Positions 17,348 through 25,566 of a stretch of 64,000 bases of DNA are shown piece after piece. Source of the stretch: an uncultured Anaerolineaceae bacterium (GTDB lineage: Bacteria; Chloroflexota; Anaerolineae; Anaerolineales; Anaerolineaceae); NCBI GenBank assembly GCA_937897615.1, contig CALCNO010000201.1, forward strand, positions 1-64,000, read 5' to 3'. Below the pieces are notes generated by a model. That model saw nothing but the letters and a program-made list of their open reading frames with translations. It had not been told where the DNA came from and ran no database searches. Both the position numbers and the translations under genes were made by a program. Position 1 is the first letter of the stretch. The number at the start of each line of letters is the position of its first letter.

Positions 17348-18462
17348 GCAAAAGACGAAAGAACTCATGTGCCGGTTTGGTTTTGGCATTTTTACTGCTG
17401 GTGGTTGGACTGGCAATCCTCTGGGTCGCTGTTCCGATCTTTGCAGCGGGTGATTTTGGAGCAGCCTCTCCGGCATTGACGCCCTTGCAGGTCCGGCAGT
17501 ACGGGCTGCGTCTGTTGCTGGCAAAGAACGTGCTTATCTCTCACCCGATGTCATCTGGTGTTGCGGTTTCGATCGAGGAGGGGAGTTCAATCACGCAGAT
17601 TGCCGCAGCGCTCGAAAGGGCCGGGGTGGTCAAAAATGGAGCGCGTTTTCGTGATTACTTAATCTACAAGGGGTACGATGCCAGCATTCGCTCCGGGCAC
17701 TTTGACATTCCGCCTGCCGCTTCGGCTATAGAAGTTGCTGAGATGCTGCGGGCAGACAATCCCATCACCAGTTTTTACCTCTACCCCGGTTGGCGCGCGG
17801 AAGAGGTGGCGGGAGGTTTGATTGCCTCTGGAGTTGCCATTTCAGCAGATGAATTCATGCGCGTAGTCAATAACCCGCAGTCTATCACATTACCTGACAG
17901 CCTGCGAGGAGTGGACTCTCTTGAGGGATTTCTTTTGCCGGGAGAGTACCAGCTCCGCAAAGATTCCTCCGCACAGGATTTGGTGCAGCTTTTTGTGGAC
18001 AGTTTTGTGAACGGAGCATTGCCAGTGATTGTTGCAAAAGGCAGCAATACCGGGCTTACTGTACAGGAGATTGTCACAATGGCGTCCATCATCCAGCGCG
18101 AGAGCCTGGTAAGCGATGAGCGTCCGCTGATGGCTTCGGTGTTTTACAATCGTTTGGCGGCTGGGATGAGATTGGAAACTGACCCAACGGTGCAGTATGC
18201 ACTTGGCTTTGACCAGGCATCAAATTCCTGGTGGAAGACGCCACTCTCCGTTAGTGATCTTGGTGTCCAATCCTCTTTCAATACCTATGTGAGTTACGGT
18301 CTGCCGCCTCACCCAATAGCGAACCCAGACCTAGATGCAATCCGGGCGGTGCTGGAACCTGCATCGAGCGGTTACTACTATTTCCAGGCGCAATGCGATG
18401 GTTCCGGCAGACACGTCTTCTCAACCACTTACGAAGAGCACGTCTCTCATAATTGCCCATAA
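17344..18462 (+). CDS. mltG: Endolytic murein transglycosylase MltG
   Basis: 372 residues. One N-terminal transmembrane helix (about 12-32), then a LysM-like subdomain (GVAVSIEEGSSITQIAAAL), then the YceG/MltG catalytic region with MASIIQRES containing the catalytic Glu, followed by SVFYNRL and METDPTVQYALG-like sequence (RLETDPTVQYALG). MltG cuts nascent peptidoglycan strands and sets glycan length. ruvX-mltG adjacency is seen in many bacteria. A strong terminator begins right after the stop codon. Confidence 0.93.
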   Translation: MSKRRKNSCAGLVLAFLLLVVGLAILWVAVPIFAAGDFGAASPALTPLQVRQYGLRLLLAKNVLISHPMSSGVAVSIEEGSSITQIAAALERAGVVKNGARFRDYLIYKGYDASIRSGHFDIPPAASAIEVAEMLRADNPITSFYLYPGWRAEEVAGGLIASGVAISADEFMRVVNNPQSITLPDSLRGVDSLEGFLLPGEYQLRKDSSAQDLVQLFVDSFVNGALPVIVAKGSNTGLTVQEIVTMASIIQRESLVSDERPLMASVFYNRLAAGMRLETDPTVQYALGFDQASNSWWKTPLSVSDLGVQSSFNTYVSYGLPPHPIANPDLDAIRAVLEPASSGYYYFQAQCDGSGRHVFSTTYEEHVSHNCP

Positions 18463-18493
18463 AAAAACAGAGGAGCAGCGCTCCTCTGTTTTT
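18463..18493. terminator. Bidirectional terminator between mltG and the ferredoxin gene
   Basis: A 14-bp perfect stem (AAAAACAGAGGAGC / GCTCCTCTGTTTTT) with a 3-nt loop, flanked by A and T runs so that it can work in both directions. Confidence 0.9.
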
Positions 18494-18508
18494 ATCTAGC
18501 AAGAATCG

Positions 18509-18916
18509 TTACTTGGCGTTGTAGCCGGGGCCGCTCTTGAAGAAAGCTTCGTTGGCTGCGATTGAAGGGGTCAGATCAACCACTTCGCCAGCTTTGAGGG
18601 TGCGTGTGGCGGTCAGATGCACGGCATTCCCGTCATGATCCTGTCCATCGTAGACCTCGGTAAAATCGGCTGTGCCAACGGGCATGGAGAGATGTTCGCC
18701 GCCTTTTGCAGTGAAGGCCGCCGGAACTTCATCGGATGGGAAAATTGCATTGAAAGGGCATTCCGATTCGCAGGCGCCGCAGTCAATGCAGGTATCTGCA
18801 TCAATGTAAAACCCGGGATATTTATCCTCGGGTTTTCCGGGAACAATGCACTCCACCGGGCATACAGTGGCACAGCTTCCATCGCGCAGGCATAAACTCG
18901 TGATTACTCTAGCCAT
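18509..18916 (-). CDS. 7Fe/8Fe-type ferredoxin with C-terminal extension
   Basis: 135 residues. Two cluster motifs are present: C-x5-C-x3-CP-x2-C near residues 9-23 (LCLRDGSCATVCPVEC) and CIDCGACESECP near 42-53, which together suggest one [3Fe-4S] or atypical and one [4Fe-4S] cluster. It is a soluble low-potential electron carrier. The region after about residue 65 (roughly 70 residues) is not part of the usual ferredoxin fold and carries no cysteine; its role is unknown. It is followed in the opposite direction by a terminator and preceded by the superoxide dismutase gene on the same strand. Confidence 0.88.
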   Translation of the reverse strand: MARVITSLCLRDGSCATVCPVECIVPGKPEDKYPGFYIDADTCIDCGACESECPFNAIFPSDEVPAAFTAKGGEHLSMPVGTADFTEVYDGQDHDGNAVHLTATRTLKAGEVVDLTPSIAANEAFFKSGPGYNAK

Positions 18917-18957
18917 TTATTCCTCCATTTTGAACGGATAATGTTATTGTCCATTTA

Positions 18958-19569
18958 TTATACTGCATTGAGGAAACGCTCTTCGGCAGAGGCCCAATCC
19001 ACAATGCTCCACCATTGCGCCAGATACTCGGCGCGGCGGTTTTGGTATTTCAGGTAGTAGGCGTGCTCCCAAACATCTACGACAATGATCGGTTTCATCT
19101 TTTCCTGCAGTGGACTTTCCTGGTTTGCCGTGGAATGAATGACAATACTGCCATCGCTTTTCTTGCTCAACCAGCAGTAACCGCTGCCAAAGCGGGCAAG
19201 GGCGGCTTTTTCGAATTCAGCTTTGAAGACATCGAAGTTGCCAAACGTCGCATCAATTGCCACGGCCAGTTTGCCCTTTGGCAGGCCATCCTGTCCGGGC
19301 GCCATTGAGGCCCAGTACAGGTTGTGGTTGTAAACACCCCCACCGTTATTTTTTACTGCGGTACGGATATCCTCTGGGATTTGATCCAGGTTTGCCACAA
19401 TCTTCTCCAAAGGCCATTCAAAGAACTCAGGGTGTTTCTCGATGGCCGCGTTGAGGTTCTTGGCATAGGTAGCGTGATGTTTGGTGTAATGAATCTCTAC
19501 AGTTTTGGCATCAATTACGGGTTCCAGGGCATCCATCGCATATTTGAGGGGTACCGGTTCAAAAGCCAT
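18958..19569 (-). CDS. sod: Superoxide dismutase, Fe/Mn family
   Basis: 203 residues. Metal ligands are in the standard blocks: His in EIHYTKHHATY, His in GVYNHNLYW, and Asp/His in VDVWEHAYYLKYQN. The STANQESP segment supplies the outer-sphere Gln in the position usual for Mn-type or cambialistic enzymes. It converts superoxide to hydrogen peroxide and oxygen, implying some oxygen exposure. The frame is open to 19671, but the ATG at 19569 follows GGGAGGAAAAA and aligns with the family start. Confidence 0.95.
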   Translation of the reverse strand: MAFEPVPLKYAMDALEPVIDAKTVEIHYTKHHATYAKNLNAAIEKHPEFFEWPLEKIVANLDQIPEDIRTAVKNNGGGVYNHNLYWASMAPGQDGLPKGKLAVAIDATFGNFDVFKAEFEKAALARFGSGYCWLSKKSDGSIVIHSTANQESPLQEKMKPIIVVDVWEHAYYLKYQNRRAEYLAQWWSIVDWASAEERFLNAV

Positions 19570-19613
19570 TTTTTCCTCCCGGAAACTAATATTCGTTCCT
19601 AATGTACAATTAG

Positions 19614-19641
19614 ATTTTAGCATCGCCGGGAAAGCTGTCAA
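19614..19641 (-). promoter_or_regulatory. Promoter of sod
   Basis: On the minus strand a perfect -35 TTGACA (19641-19636), 16-bp spacer and -10 TAAAAT (19619-19614). This is one of the few full sigma-70-like promoters in the window. Confidence 0.65.
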
Positions 19642-19669
19642 GCCGGTATACATTGAGGCCAGGTTGACC

Positions 19670-20614
19670 ATGAAAAGTAAGGAATTGTCCCCCTATTTGG
19701 GGTTGCTCATCGGGATTGCCGCAGTTTCTACGGCTTCCATTTTTATCCGTTTTGCCCAGGGGGATGCTCCTTCTTTTGTGATTGCGGCAGGCAGAATGTT
19801 GATCGCATCCTGTTTGCTGGCACCCTTTGCATTCAAGACACTCAGGCAGGAATTACCTCAGCAAAGCCGACAAACACGGCTTCTTTTGTTGCTGGGGGGT
19901 GTTTTTCTGGGAGCGCATTTTGCAGCTTGGATCACCTCTCTTGAATTTACGTCTGTTGCCAGTTCTGTGGTGATCGTTACCACTGCGCCACTCTGGGTTG
20001 CCATTCTCTCCCCGGTTCTTCTCAAGGAAAAAATCACTAGATGGGTGGTGGCCGGATTATTGATCTCGCTGGTGGGCAGCTTTATTGTGGGCTTAAGCAG
20101 CGCCTGTCAAATAGCCGAAGGGCAACTCGCCTGTTCTGCTGTTTTTTCAGGCGTGCCTGGAAAAATGATCATTGGGAATCTTCTGGCACTGTTGGGAGCT
20201 TTCATGTCGGCAGGCTATTTGCTGGTGGGGCGCAAAATTCGCAATTCGCTTAGCTTGGGCTCCTACACCTTCAGTGTGTATTCCATTGCGGCACTTTTTT
20301 TGCTTTTGCTCGTAATTGTTTTCAGAGAGCCTGTTACCGGTTTTTCTACAAGCACGTATATGTTTATCATCGCTCTGGCACTGATCCCGCAAATTGTAGG
20401 GCATTCTTCGTTCAATTGGGCGCTAAAGTATCTGCCTGCAGCTATGGTGTCAATTGCTTTGCTGGGAGAACCCATCGGCACGATCATCCTTTCATTTTTG
20501 CTGTTAAAAGAATCGCCAACGGTTTTTGAGGTCGTTGGCGGTATTTTGATCCTTCTGGGAATTCTCGTGGCATCAAGGGGGCGAGGAGGACAGAGTTCCT
20601 CCGCGCGCAGCTAA
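19670..20614 (+). CDS. EamA/DMT family transporter
   Basis: 314 residues, about ten hydrophobic helices in two EamA repeats. The first repeat begins GLLIGIAAVSTASIFIRFAQGDAPSFVIAA-like sequence and the second ends with the typical GEPIGTIILSFLLLKESPT block. These inner-membrane carriers export or import small metabolites; the substrate cannot be predicted. The frame is open to 19505, but the ATG at 19670 starts the first helix and is preceded by CAGGTTG. Its stop overlaps the malQ stop by 4 bases on the other strand. Confidence 0.88.
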   Translation: MKSKELSPYLGLLIGIAAVSTASIFIRFAQGDAPSFVIAAGRMLIASCLLAPFAFKTLRQELPQQSRQTRLLLLLGGVFLGAHFAAWITSLEFTSVASSVVIVTTAPLWVAILSPVLLKEKITRWVVAGLLISLVGSFIVGLSSACQIAEGQLACSAVFSGVPGKMIIGNLLALLGAFMSAGYLLVGRKIRNSLSLGSYTFSVYSIAALFLLLLVIVFREPVTGFSTSTYMFIIALALIPQIVGHSSFNWALKYLPAAMVSIALLGEPIGTIILSFLLLKESPTVFEVVGGILILLGILVASRGRGGQSSSARS

Positions 20615-22113
20615 TCTGTTTTTCTGGTGCGGCTGTACAGGAAGTTCATTTCCCTGATGCGTGTGAGCAGTTCATCACTCAACTGGTCGCTGGTGTAGCG
20701 CCAGAACCAGTTTCCTCCCAGTTTGCCCGGGAAGTTCATCCGGGCCGAGGTTCCAAGGCTTAGAAAATCCTGCAAGGGTGCCAGGGCAAAGGCAGCGGTT
20801 GAGGACCATACGGTGCGGATCATATCCCAGGAAATATCATCCCCAGACCGTCCCAGGTAACGCCGGCAAAGGTCTCTTTCCTTTTCGGCGGCCGCTTCGT
20901 ACCAGCCGCGCGCAGTATCGTTATCGTGGGTGCCGGTATAGGCCACGCAGTTCCTGGGGTAGTTGTGCGGCAGGAAGGGGTCATCCGGGGTGCTGGCAAA
21001 GCCGAATTGCAGTATCTTCATTCCGGGCAGGCCAAAGGAATCGCGCAATTCCACCACATCGGGTGTGATCTCCCCCAGGTCTTCGGCAAGCAAGGGCAGT
21101 GACGCAAAATTCTTCTGAAGCGCCCTGAGGAAATCTTTGCCAGGCCCTTTGACCCATCTGCCAATCTCTGCTGTGGGCTTGCCTGCCGGGATTTCCCAGT
21201 ACCCGGCAAACCCTCTAAAGTGATCCAGGCGAATGTAATCCACCAGGTTCAATACGGCCCTGATCCGCTCCAGCCACCAGGCGTAACCTGTTTTCTTGTG
21301 AACATTCCACTTATAAAGCGGGTTTCCCCACAACTGCCCGGTAGGAGAGAAATAATCCGGCGGAACGCCGGCCACGCAAGTGGGCTGCCCTTCTTTGTCC
21401 AGGAAGAACAACTCGGGATGAGACCAGGCATCTGCACTATCGTATGCAACGAAAATGGGGATATCGCCGATAATCTGTATGTTCTTTTGCCTGGCGTAGC
21501 TGCGAATGGCCTCCCATTGTTCGTAAAAGAGATACTGGCGAAACTTTTGCTGAGTGACCTCTTCCGTGTGTTCGGCGGCAAACTGCGCAAGTGCCTGAGG
21601 TTCGCGGCTGCGCAGGGGAATGGGCCAATTGCCCCACGAACCGCCCCCCAGGTTCTCTTTGATCGCCATGAATAAGGCAAAGTCATCCAGCCAGTGATGC
21701 TCTTCCTCACAAAACCGTTCATAGCGCGATAATAGTTTTTGATTTTTAGTCTTTTTAAAATGGCCAAAAGCGCGGTTTAAGACAAGAGTTTTCCACGGGA
21801 TCACGGCGCCAAAATCCACACGCTCTTGAGGGAACGTGGGGCGGTCAGCCAGGTCTTTGGGGGAGAGCAGCTTTTGGTCCAGCAGCAACGCCGGGCTGAT
21901 CAGATATGGGTTGCCGGCAAATGCGGAAAAACACTGATAAGGAGAGTCGCCATAACCGGTTGGCCCAAGCGGCAAAACCTGCCACAGGGTGCAGCCAGAT
22001 TCCGCTAAAAAGTCAATCCAGCGGTAGGCATCCGGCCCAAGGTCGCCAATGCCATCCACGCCTGGCAAACTGGAGGGATGCAGGATCACCCCTGAAAATC
22101 TTGATAAGCTCAT
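20611..22113 (-). CDS. malQ: 4-alpha-glucanotransferase (amylomaltase)
   Basis: 500 residues, the short GH77 form. The start (RFSGVILHPSSLPG...GIGDLG) and the blocks WSHPELFFLD, YIRLDHFRGFAGYWEIP (catalytic Asp), LLAEDLGEITPDV (catalytic Glu) and AYTGTHDNDTARGW (Asp) are diagnostic. The enzyme moves alpha-1,4-glucan segments between chains in glycogen or maltodextrin metabolism. Its ATG overlaps the glgA stop by 4 bases, so the two are translationally coupled. Confidence 0.96.
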   Translation of the reverse strand: MSLSRFSGVILHPSSLPGVDGIGDLGPDAYRWIDFLAESGCTLWQVLPLGPTGYGDSPYQCFSAFAGNPYLISPALLLDQKLLSPKDLADRPTFPQERVDFGAVIPWKTLVLNRAFGHFKKTKNQKLLSRYERFCEEEHHWLDDFALFMAIKENLGGGSWGNWPIPLRSREPQALAQFAAEHTEEVTQQKFRQYLFYEQWEAIRSYARQKNIQIIGDIPIFVAYDSADAWSHPELFFLDKEGQPTCVAGVPPDYFSPTGQLWGNPLYKWNVHKKTGYAWWLERIRAVLNLVDYIRLDHFRGFAGYWEIPAGKPTAEIGRWVKGPGKDFLRALQKNFASLPLLAEDLGEITPDVVELRDSFGLPGMKILQFGFASTPDDPFLPHNYPRNCVAYTGTHDNDTARGWYEAAAEKERDLCRRYLGRSGDDISWDMIRTVWSSTAAFALAPLQDFLSLGTSARMNFPGKLGGNWFWRYTSDQLSDELLTRIREMNFLYSRTRKTD

Positions 22114-23582
22114 TTTTCCTCCTGCACGGGTAAAGTGAGTACTTCGTGGTACAACTGGCAGTATTTTTTTGCTGATTCTGCCCAGGAAAAATCGCGTTTC
22201 ATGCCATTTGCCATGATTTTTCCCCAGATTGTTTTATTCTGGTAATGTTCAAACGCCTTTGCTAACGAATGGACAGCAGCTGCACTGCTGGCTTCGGCAA
22301 AGGTGAAGCCATTCCCCTGTTCATCGTGCGTATAATCGCTGATCGTGTCCTTGAGGCCGCCGGTGGCTCTGGCAACCGGGACTGTGCCGTAGCGCATGGC
22401 AATCATCTGCGCCAGGCCGCAAGGCTCGTAACGGGATGGCATCAATAGAATATCAGCTCCAGCGTATAACCTGTGAGACAATTGCGGGTCAAAAACCACC
22501 CTGGCACGCACTTTCTCCGGGAGGTCGTTTTGTAAACTCAGGGCAGCGGATTCCAGTTTTGCATCGCCGGAACCCAGGATCACTGCCTGCCAGTTCTGTC
22601 CGCTCAAAGAGCGCAGCGCATCAATGGCAATGTCGATCCCTTTTTGCTGATCCATTCGGCTGATGACAACGATCAAAGGAGTGGCCGGGTCAATCGGCAA
22701 GCCCATTTCCTTTTGCACAGCTTGTTTACAGTGGGCTTTGCCAGATAAATTGTTGTGGTCAAAATGAGGGGTGATGAAAGGATCGCTGGCGGGGTTCCAG
22801 GCGGCGTTATCGATACCGTTGATGATGCCGGTTATTTTTTCCTTATGAGTGGAGAGGTAATTTTCCAATCCGCAGCCAAATTCAGGCGTGAGGATTTCTT
22901 CTGCATAAGTTGGGGATACCGGTACGATGCGGTCTGCGCTGGCAAGCCCCATCGGGAGAGGGATGGTGCGTGCCCAGATCGGCAATGCGCTGTCTTCCGC
23001 AGGTTCAATGCCGAATTTTGTCAGCGCCTCTTCAGAGCCTGCGCCCATAAAAGGGAGGTTATGCAGCGTGATCACCTTTTTTATCCGGCTGCGTTCCGGG
23101 CGCAATTCTCGCAGCTTTGCTGACTGGTGAACGGCGATTGCCGTGTGCCAGTCGTTGGCATGCAGGATATCGATCTTCCATTTCAAAACACGCGGAAGTT
23201 CCAGGCATGCCAGCGAGAAGAAGATAAATTTTTCTGCGTCCGCGGTGAAGTTGGAGCCGTAAACAGGATCTTCCTCTCTAATCGGGCTTCCATCAATGAG
23301 GTAAACGGGCATCCCTTCTTGTTCATGTTCGTAAACACAGGCGCGGATTGTCAGGCTGCCGGTGTGGATGTTGAAATCGGTTAATTTCTTTAGGGCAGGG
23401 TACTTCTTTTTGATCGCCCCATAAAGCGGAATTGCCAGGCGGATATCAAAACGGGTGTTTTCGTCACTCTGCTGGAGTATGGCCCGTGGGAGCGCGCCTG
23501 CAACATCACCAAGCCCGCCTATCTTAACATAAGGGTCGGCTTCTGAAGATAGAAACAGGACGTTCACCCGTTTTGAGGTCAT
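22110..23582 (-). CDS. glgA: Glycogen synthase (ADP-glucose type)
   Basis: 490 residues, GT5 family. The substrate loop VKIGGLGDVAGALP near residue 20, the central HANDWHTA and the C-terminal RYEPCGLAQMIAMRYGTVPVA are standard for bacterial GlgA, which extends alpha-1,4-glucan from ADP-glucose. A GTG codon at 23585 directly precedes the ATG at 23582; the GAAGAG site fits the ATG better. It lies 13 bases after the amidohydrolase-CYTH gene and is coupled to malQ. Confidence 0.95.
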   Translation of the reverse strand: MTSKRVNVLFLSSEADPYVKIGGLGDVAGALPRAILQQSDENTRFDIRLAIPLYGAIKKKYPALKKLTDFNIHTGSLTIRACVYEHEQEGMPVYLIDGSPIREEDPVYGSNFTADAEKFIFFSLACLELPRVLKWKIDILHANDWHTAIAVHQSAKLRELRPERSRIKKVITLHNLPFMGAGSEEALTKFGIEPAEDSALPIWARTIPLPMGLASADRIVPVSPTYAEEILTPEFGCGLENYLSTHKEKITGIINGIDNAAWNPASDPFITPHFDHNNLSGKAHCKQAVQKEMGLPIDPATPLIVVISRMDQQKGIDIAIDALRSLSGQNWQAVILGSGDAKLESAALSLQNDLPEKVRARVVFDPQLSHRLYAGADILLMPSRYEPCGLAQMIAMRYGTVPVARATGGLKDTISDYTHDEQGNGFTFAEASSAAAVHSLAKAFEHYQNKTIWGKIMANGMKRDFSWAESAKKYCQLYHEVLTLPVQEEK

Positions 23583-23595
23583 CACTCTTCTTTCG

Positions 23596-25566
23596 TTACT
23601 TGACCAGGTCGATATAATCTTCGTGTATCGATTCCACTACGTCAATCCCGAGTGTTTTGATTAACTCCTTGATAAGCAGTGATTTTTTCTCTGCATCCTG
23701 GCGGCTCCAGGTGCGGCTCTTGATTTCCACGAAGCAGCCGAGGTCAGGGGTAGTGATCTTATCAATGTTAATGAAGAAGTCTTCATCCTTGAAGTGAACA
23801 AGGTAACGCACCCTGTCCTTCTCAACTTCTTTTTCCATTATGGGCTTAAAGTACTCGCGGTAGAACCTTGGGCTTTGGGTTGCCGGCGCCAGGTATCGGC
23901 TTCTTGAGAGGAGTACATCCTTTTCGAACTCTCCCTCCCAGGTAGGGCCGATCAGTGTCAGGCGCGAACGTACCTGCTCGATCTTGCCATCCGGTTTGAT
24001 GAATTCGTCTTCGCGATACCGAATGATGCCCTGTTCGATTTCGCTGAAGAAGAAGTACAGGTCGAATTCCCGGTAATGGCGCTCGCGAATGATCTCAAGT
24101 TTTTGTTCGTGGATTGCCTGCTTGATGCGATCCGGGTCCTTGACCTTTACCTTTGCCTGAATTTCAAAGCTTTCTTCTTCAGAAGCACCACCAATGGCGA
24201 TGAGTTTAGAGAGAATAGAGGATTCGCGTTTGATCAGGAAGGTGTCGATCTTGCGGGCATACTCCTGGCTGTGCACTAACAATTCTTTTTCATCTAGGCT
24301 GGTGATCACACGGTTTTGCATCAGCCATTTCCCATTGGCCATCACATCCGAGACATCTGCGGCCTTTGAGGCGTAAACGATCTGGGCATAGATTCCCAGG
24401 GGGTTATGGGTAAAACGTGGGCTGTTGTGAATGGGGTTTATTTCCAAAAGAATGAGATCGGCACGTTTGCCAACTTCGAGCGACCCGGTGATGTGACCAA
24501 TATGCATGGCCTGGGCGCCCAGGCGTGTGGCCATTAGCAGCGTGGAGCGCGCCGGGAGAACGGTGGGGTCACCGCTGGTGCCTTTCTGCAGGAAGGAGGC
24601 CAGGCGTAATTCCTCGAACATATCGAGGTCATTATTTGAGGCGGGTCCGTCTGTGCCGATACCAACGTTGATTCCCAGGTCCAGCATGCGTTTTACCGGC
24701 GCCACCCCTGAGGCCAGTTTGAGGTTGGAGGAGGGATTATGGGCAATTCCGGCACCAAGGTGCTGCAGCGTGCGGATTTCGCCATCATCAATGTGAACAC
24801 AATGGGCAGCCAACACTTTGGCTTCCAGCAGGCCTTGTTTTTTCACATAGGGGATCACCGGCATTCCCTGTTCCTTGCGCATTGTTTCAACTTCAAAAGC
24901 GGTTTCGGCCAGGTGGGTGTGCAAGGGCACGTCAAATTCCATCGCCAGTGTTGCCGTTGCCCTGAGGATCTCCGGGGTGCAAGTGTAGGGGGCATGAGGA
25001 GCCACAGAGGGCACAATGAGGTCGTGGTCCTTCCACCGCTGGATAAAATCACGTGACATTTCCAGAGATTCTTCAAAGAATTTTGCATCGGGCGTGGGGA
25101 ATTTGAGCACGGTTTGCGAGCACACGGCGCGCATACCAACCTCGGCGGTGGCCCTGGCGACATCCTCTTCGAAGTAGTACATATCCGCAAAACTGGTGAT
25201 GCCGGAGCGGATCATCTCCGCACAGGCAATCTGTGTGCCCAGGCGCACAAAATCCGGGGAGACAAATTCGCGCTCTACCGGCATCATATAACCCATCAGC
25301 CACACATCGAGGCGCAGGTCATCTGCAAGCCCGCGCAAGAGGGTCATGGGTACATGCGTGTGCGCATTGACCAGCCCTGGCATCAGCACTTTGCGTCCGC
25401 AATCATGGAGTTTGGTAGCTTCAAACTCTTTCAAGATGCTTTCTTCTGCTCCAACCCCCACAATCGAGGTACCAGAGATTGCCACTGCACCGGGTTCAAA
25501 TTGATGGAATTCCGGGTCCATGGTAATAAGGATGGCATTATGCAGAATCAGATCAGCTTTTTTCAT
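23596..25566 (-). CDS. Fusion of MtaD-like amidohydrolase and CYTH triphosphate-binding domain
   Basis: 656 residues, about 220 longer than usual MTA/SAH deaminases. Residues 1 to about 435 are a metal-dependent amidohydrolase: NAHTHVPMTLLRG (HxH), LHTHLAET, AAHCVHID and GTDGPASNND supply metal ligands and the catalytic Asp. From about 467 to the end lies a CYTH domain: FEIQAKVKV, REFDLYFFF, IIRYRED, RSRLTL, and LGCFVEIKSRT. CYTH proteins bind triphosphates (thiamine triphosphatase, class IV adenylate cyclase). The first signature is normally ExExK; here it reads ExQxK. The ATG at 25566 overlaps the cinA stop; another ATG at 25578 is possible. Confidence 0.85.
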   Translation of the reverse strand: MKKADLILHNAILITMDPEFHQFEPGAVAISGTSIVGVGAEESILKEFEATKLHDCGRKVLMPGLVNAHTHVPMTLLRGLADDLRLDVWLMGYMMPVEREFVSPDFVRLGTQIACAEMIRSGITSFADMYYFEEDVARATAEVGMRAVCSQTVLKFPTPDAKFFEESLEMSRDFIQRWKDHDLIVPSVAPHAPYTCTPEILRATATLAMEFDVPLHTHLAETAFEVETMRKEQGMPVIPYVKKQGLLEAKVLAAHCVHIDDGEIRTLQHLGAGIAHNPSSNLKLASGVAPVKRMLDLGINVGIGTDGPASNNDLDMFEELRLASFLQKGTSGDPTVLPARSTLLMATRLGAQAMHIGHITGSLEVGKRADLILLEINPIHNSPRFTHNPLGIYAQIVYASKAADVSDVMANGKWLMQNRVITSLDEKELLVHSQEYARKIDTFLIKRESSILSKLIAIGGASEEESFEIQAKVKVKDPDRIKQAIHEQKLEIIRERHYREFDLYFFFSEIEQGIIRYREDEFIKPDGKIEQVRSRLTLIGPTWEGEFEKDVLLSRSRYLAPATQSPRFYREYFKPIMEKEVEKDRVRYLVHFKDEDFFINIDKITTPDLGCFVEIKSRTWSRQDAEKKSLLIKELIKTLGIDVVESIHEDYIDLVK

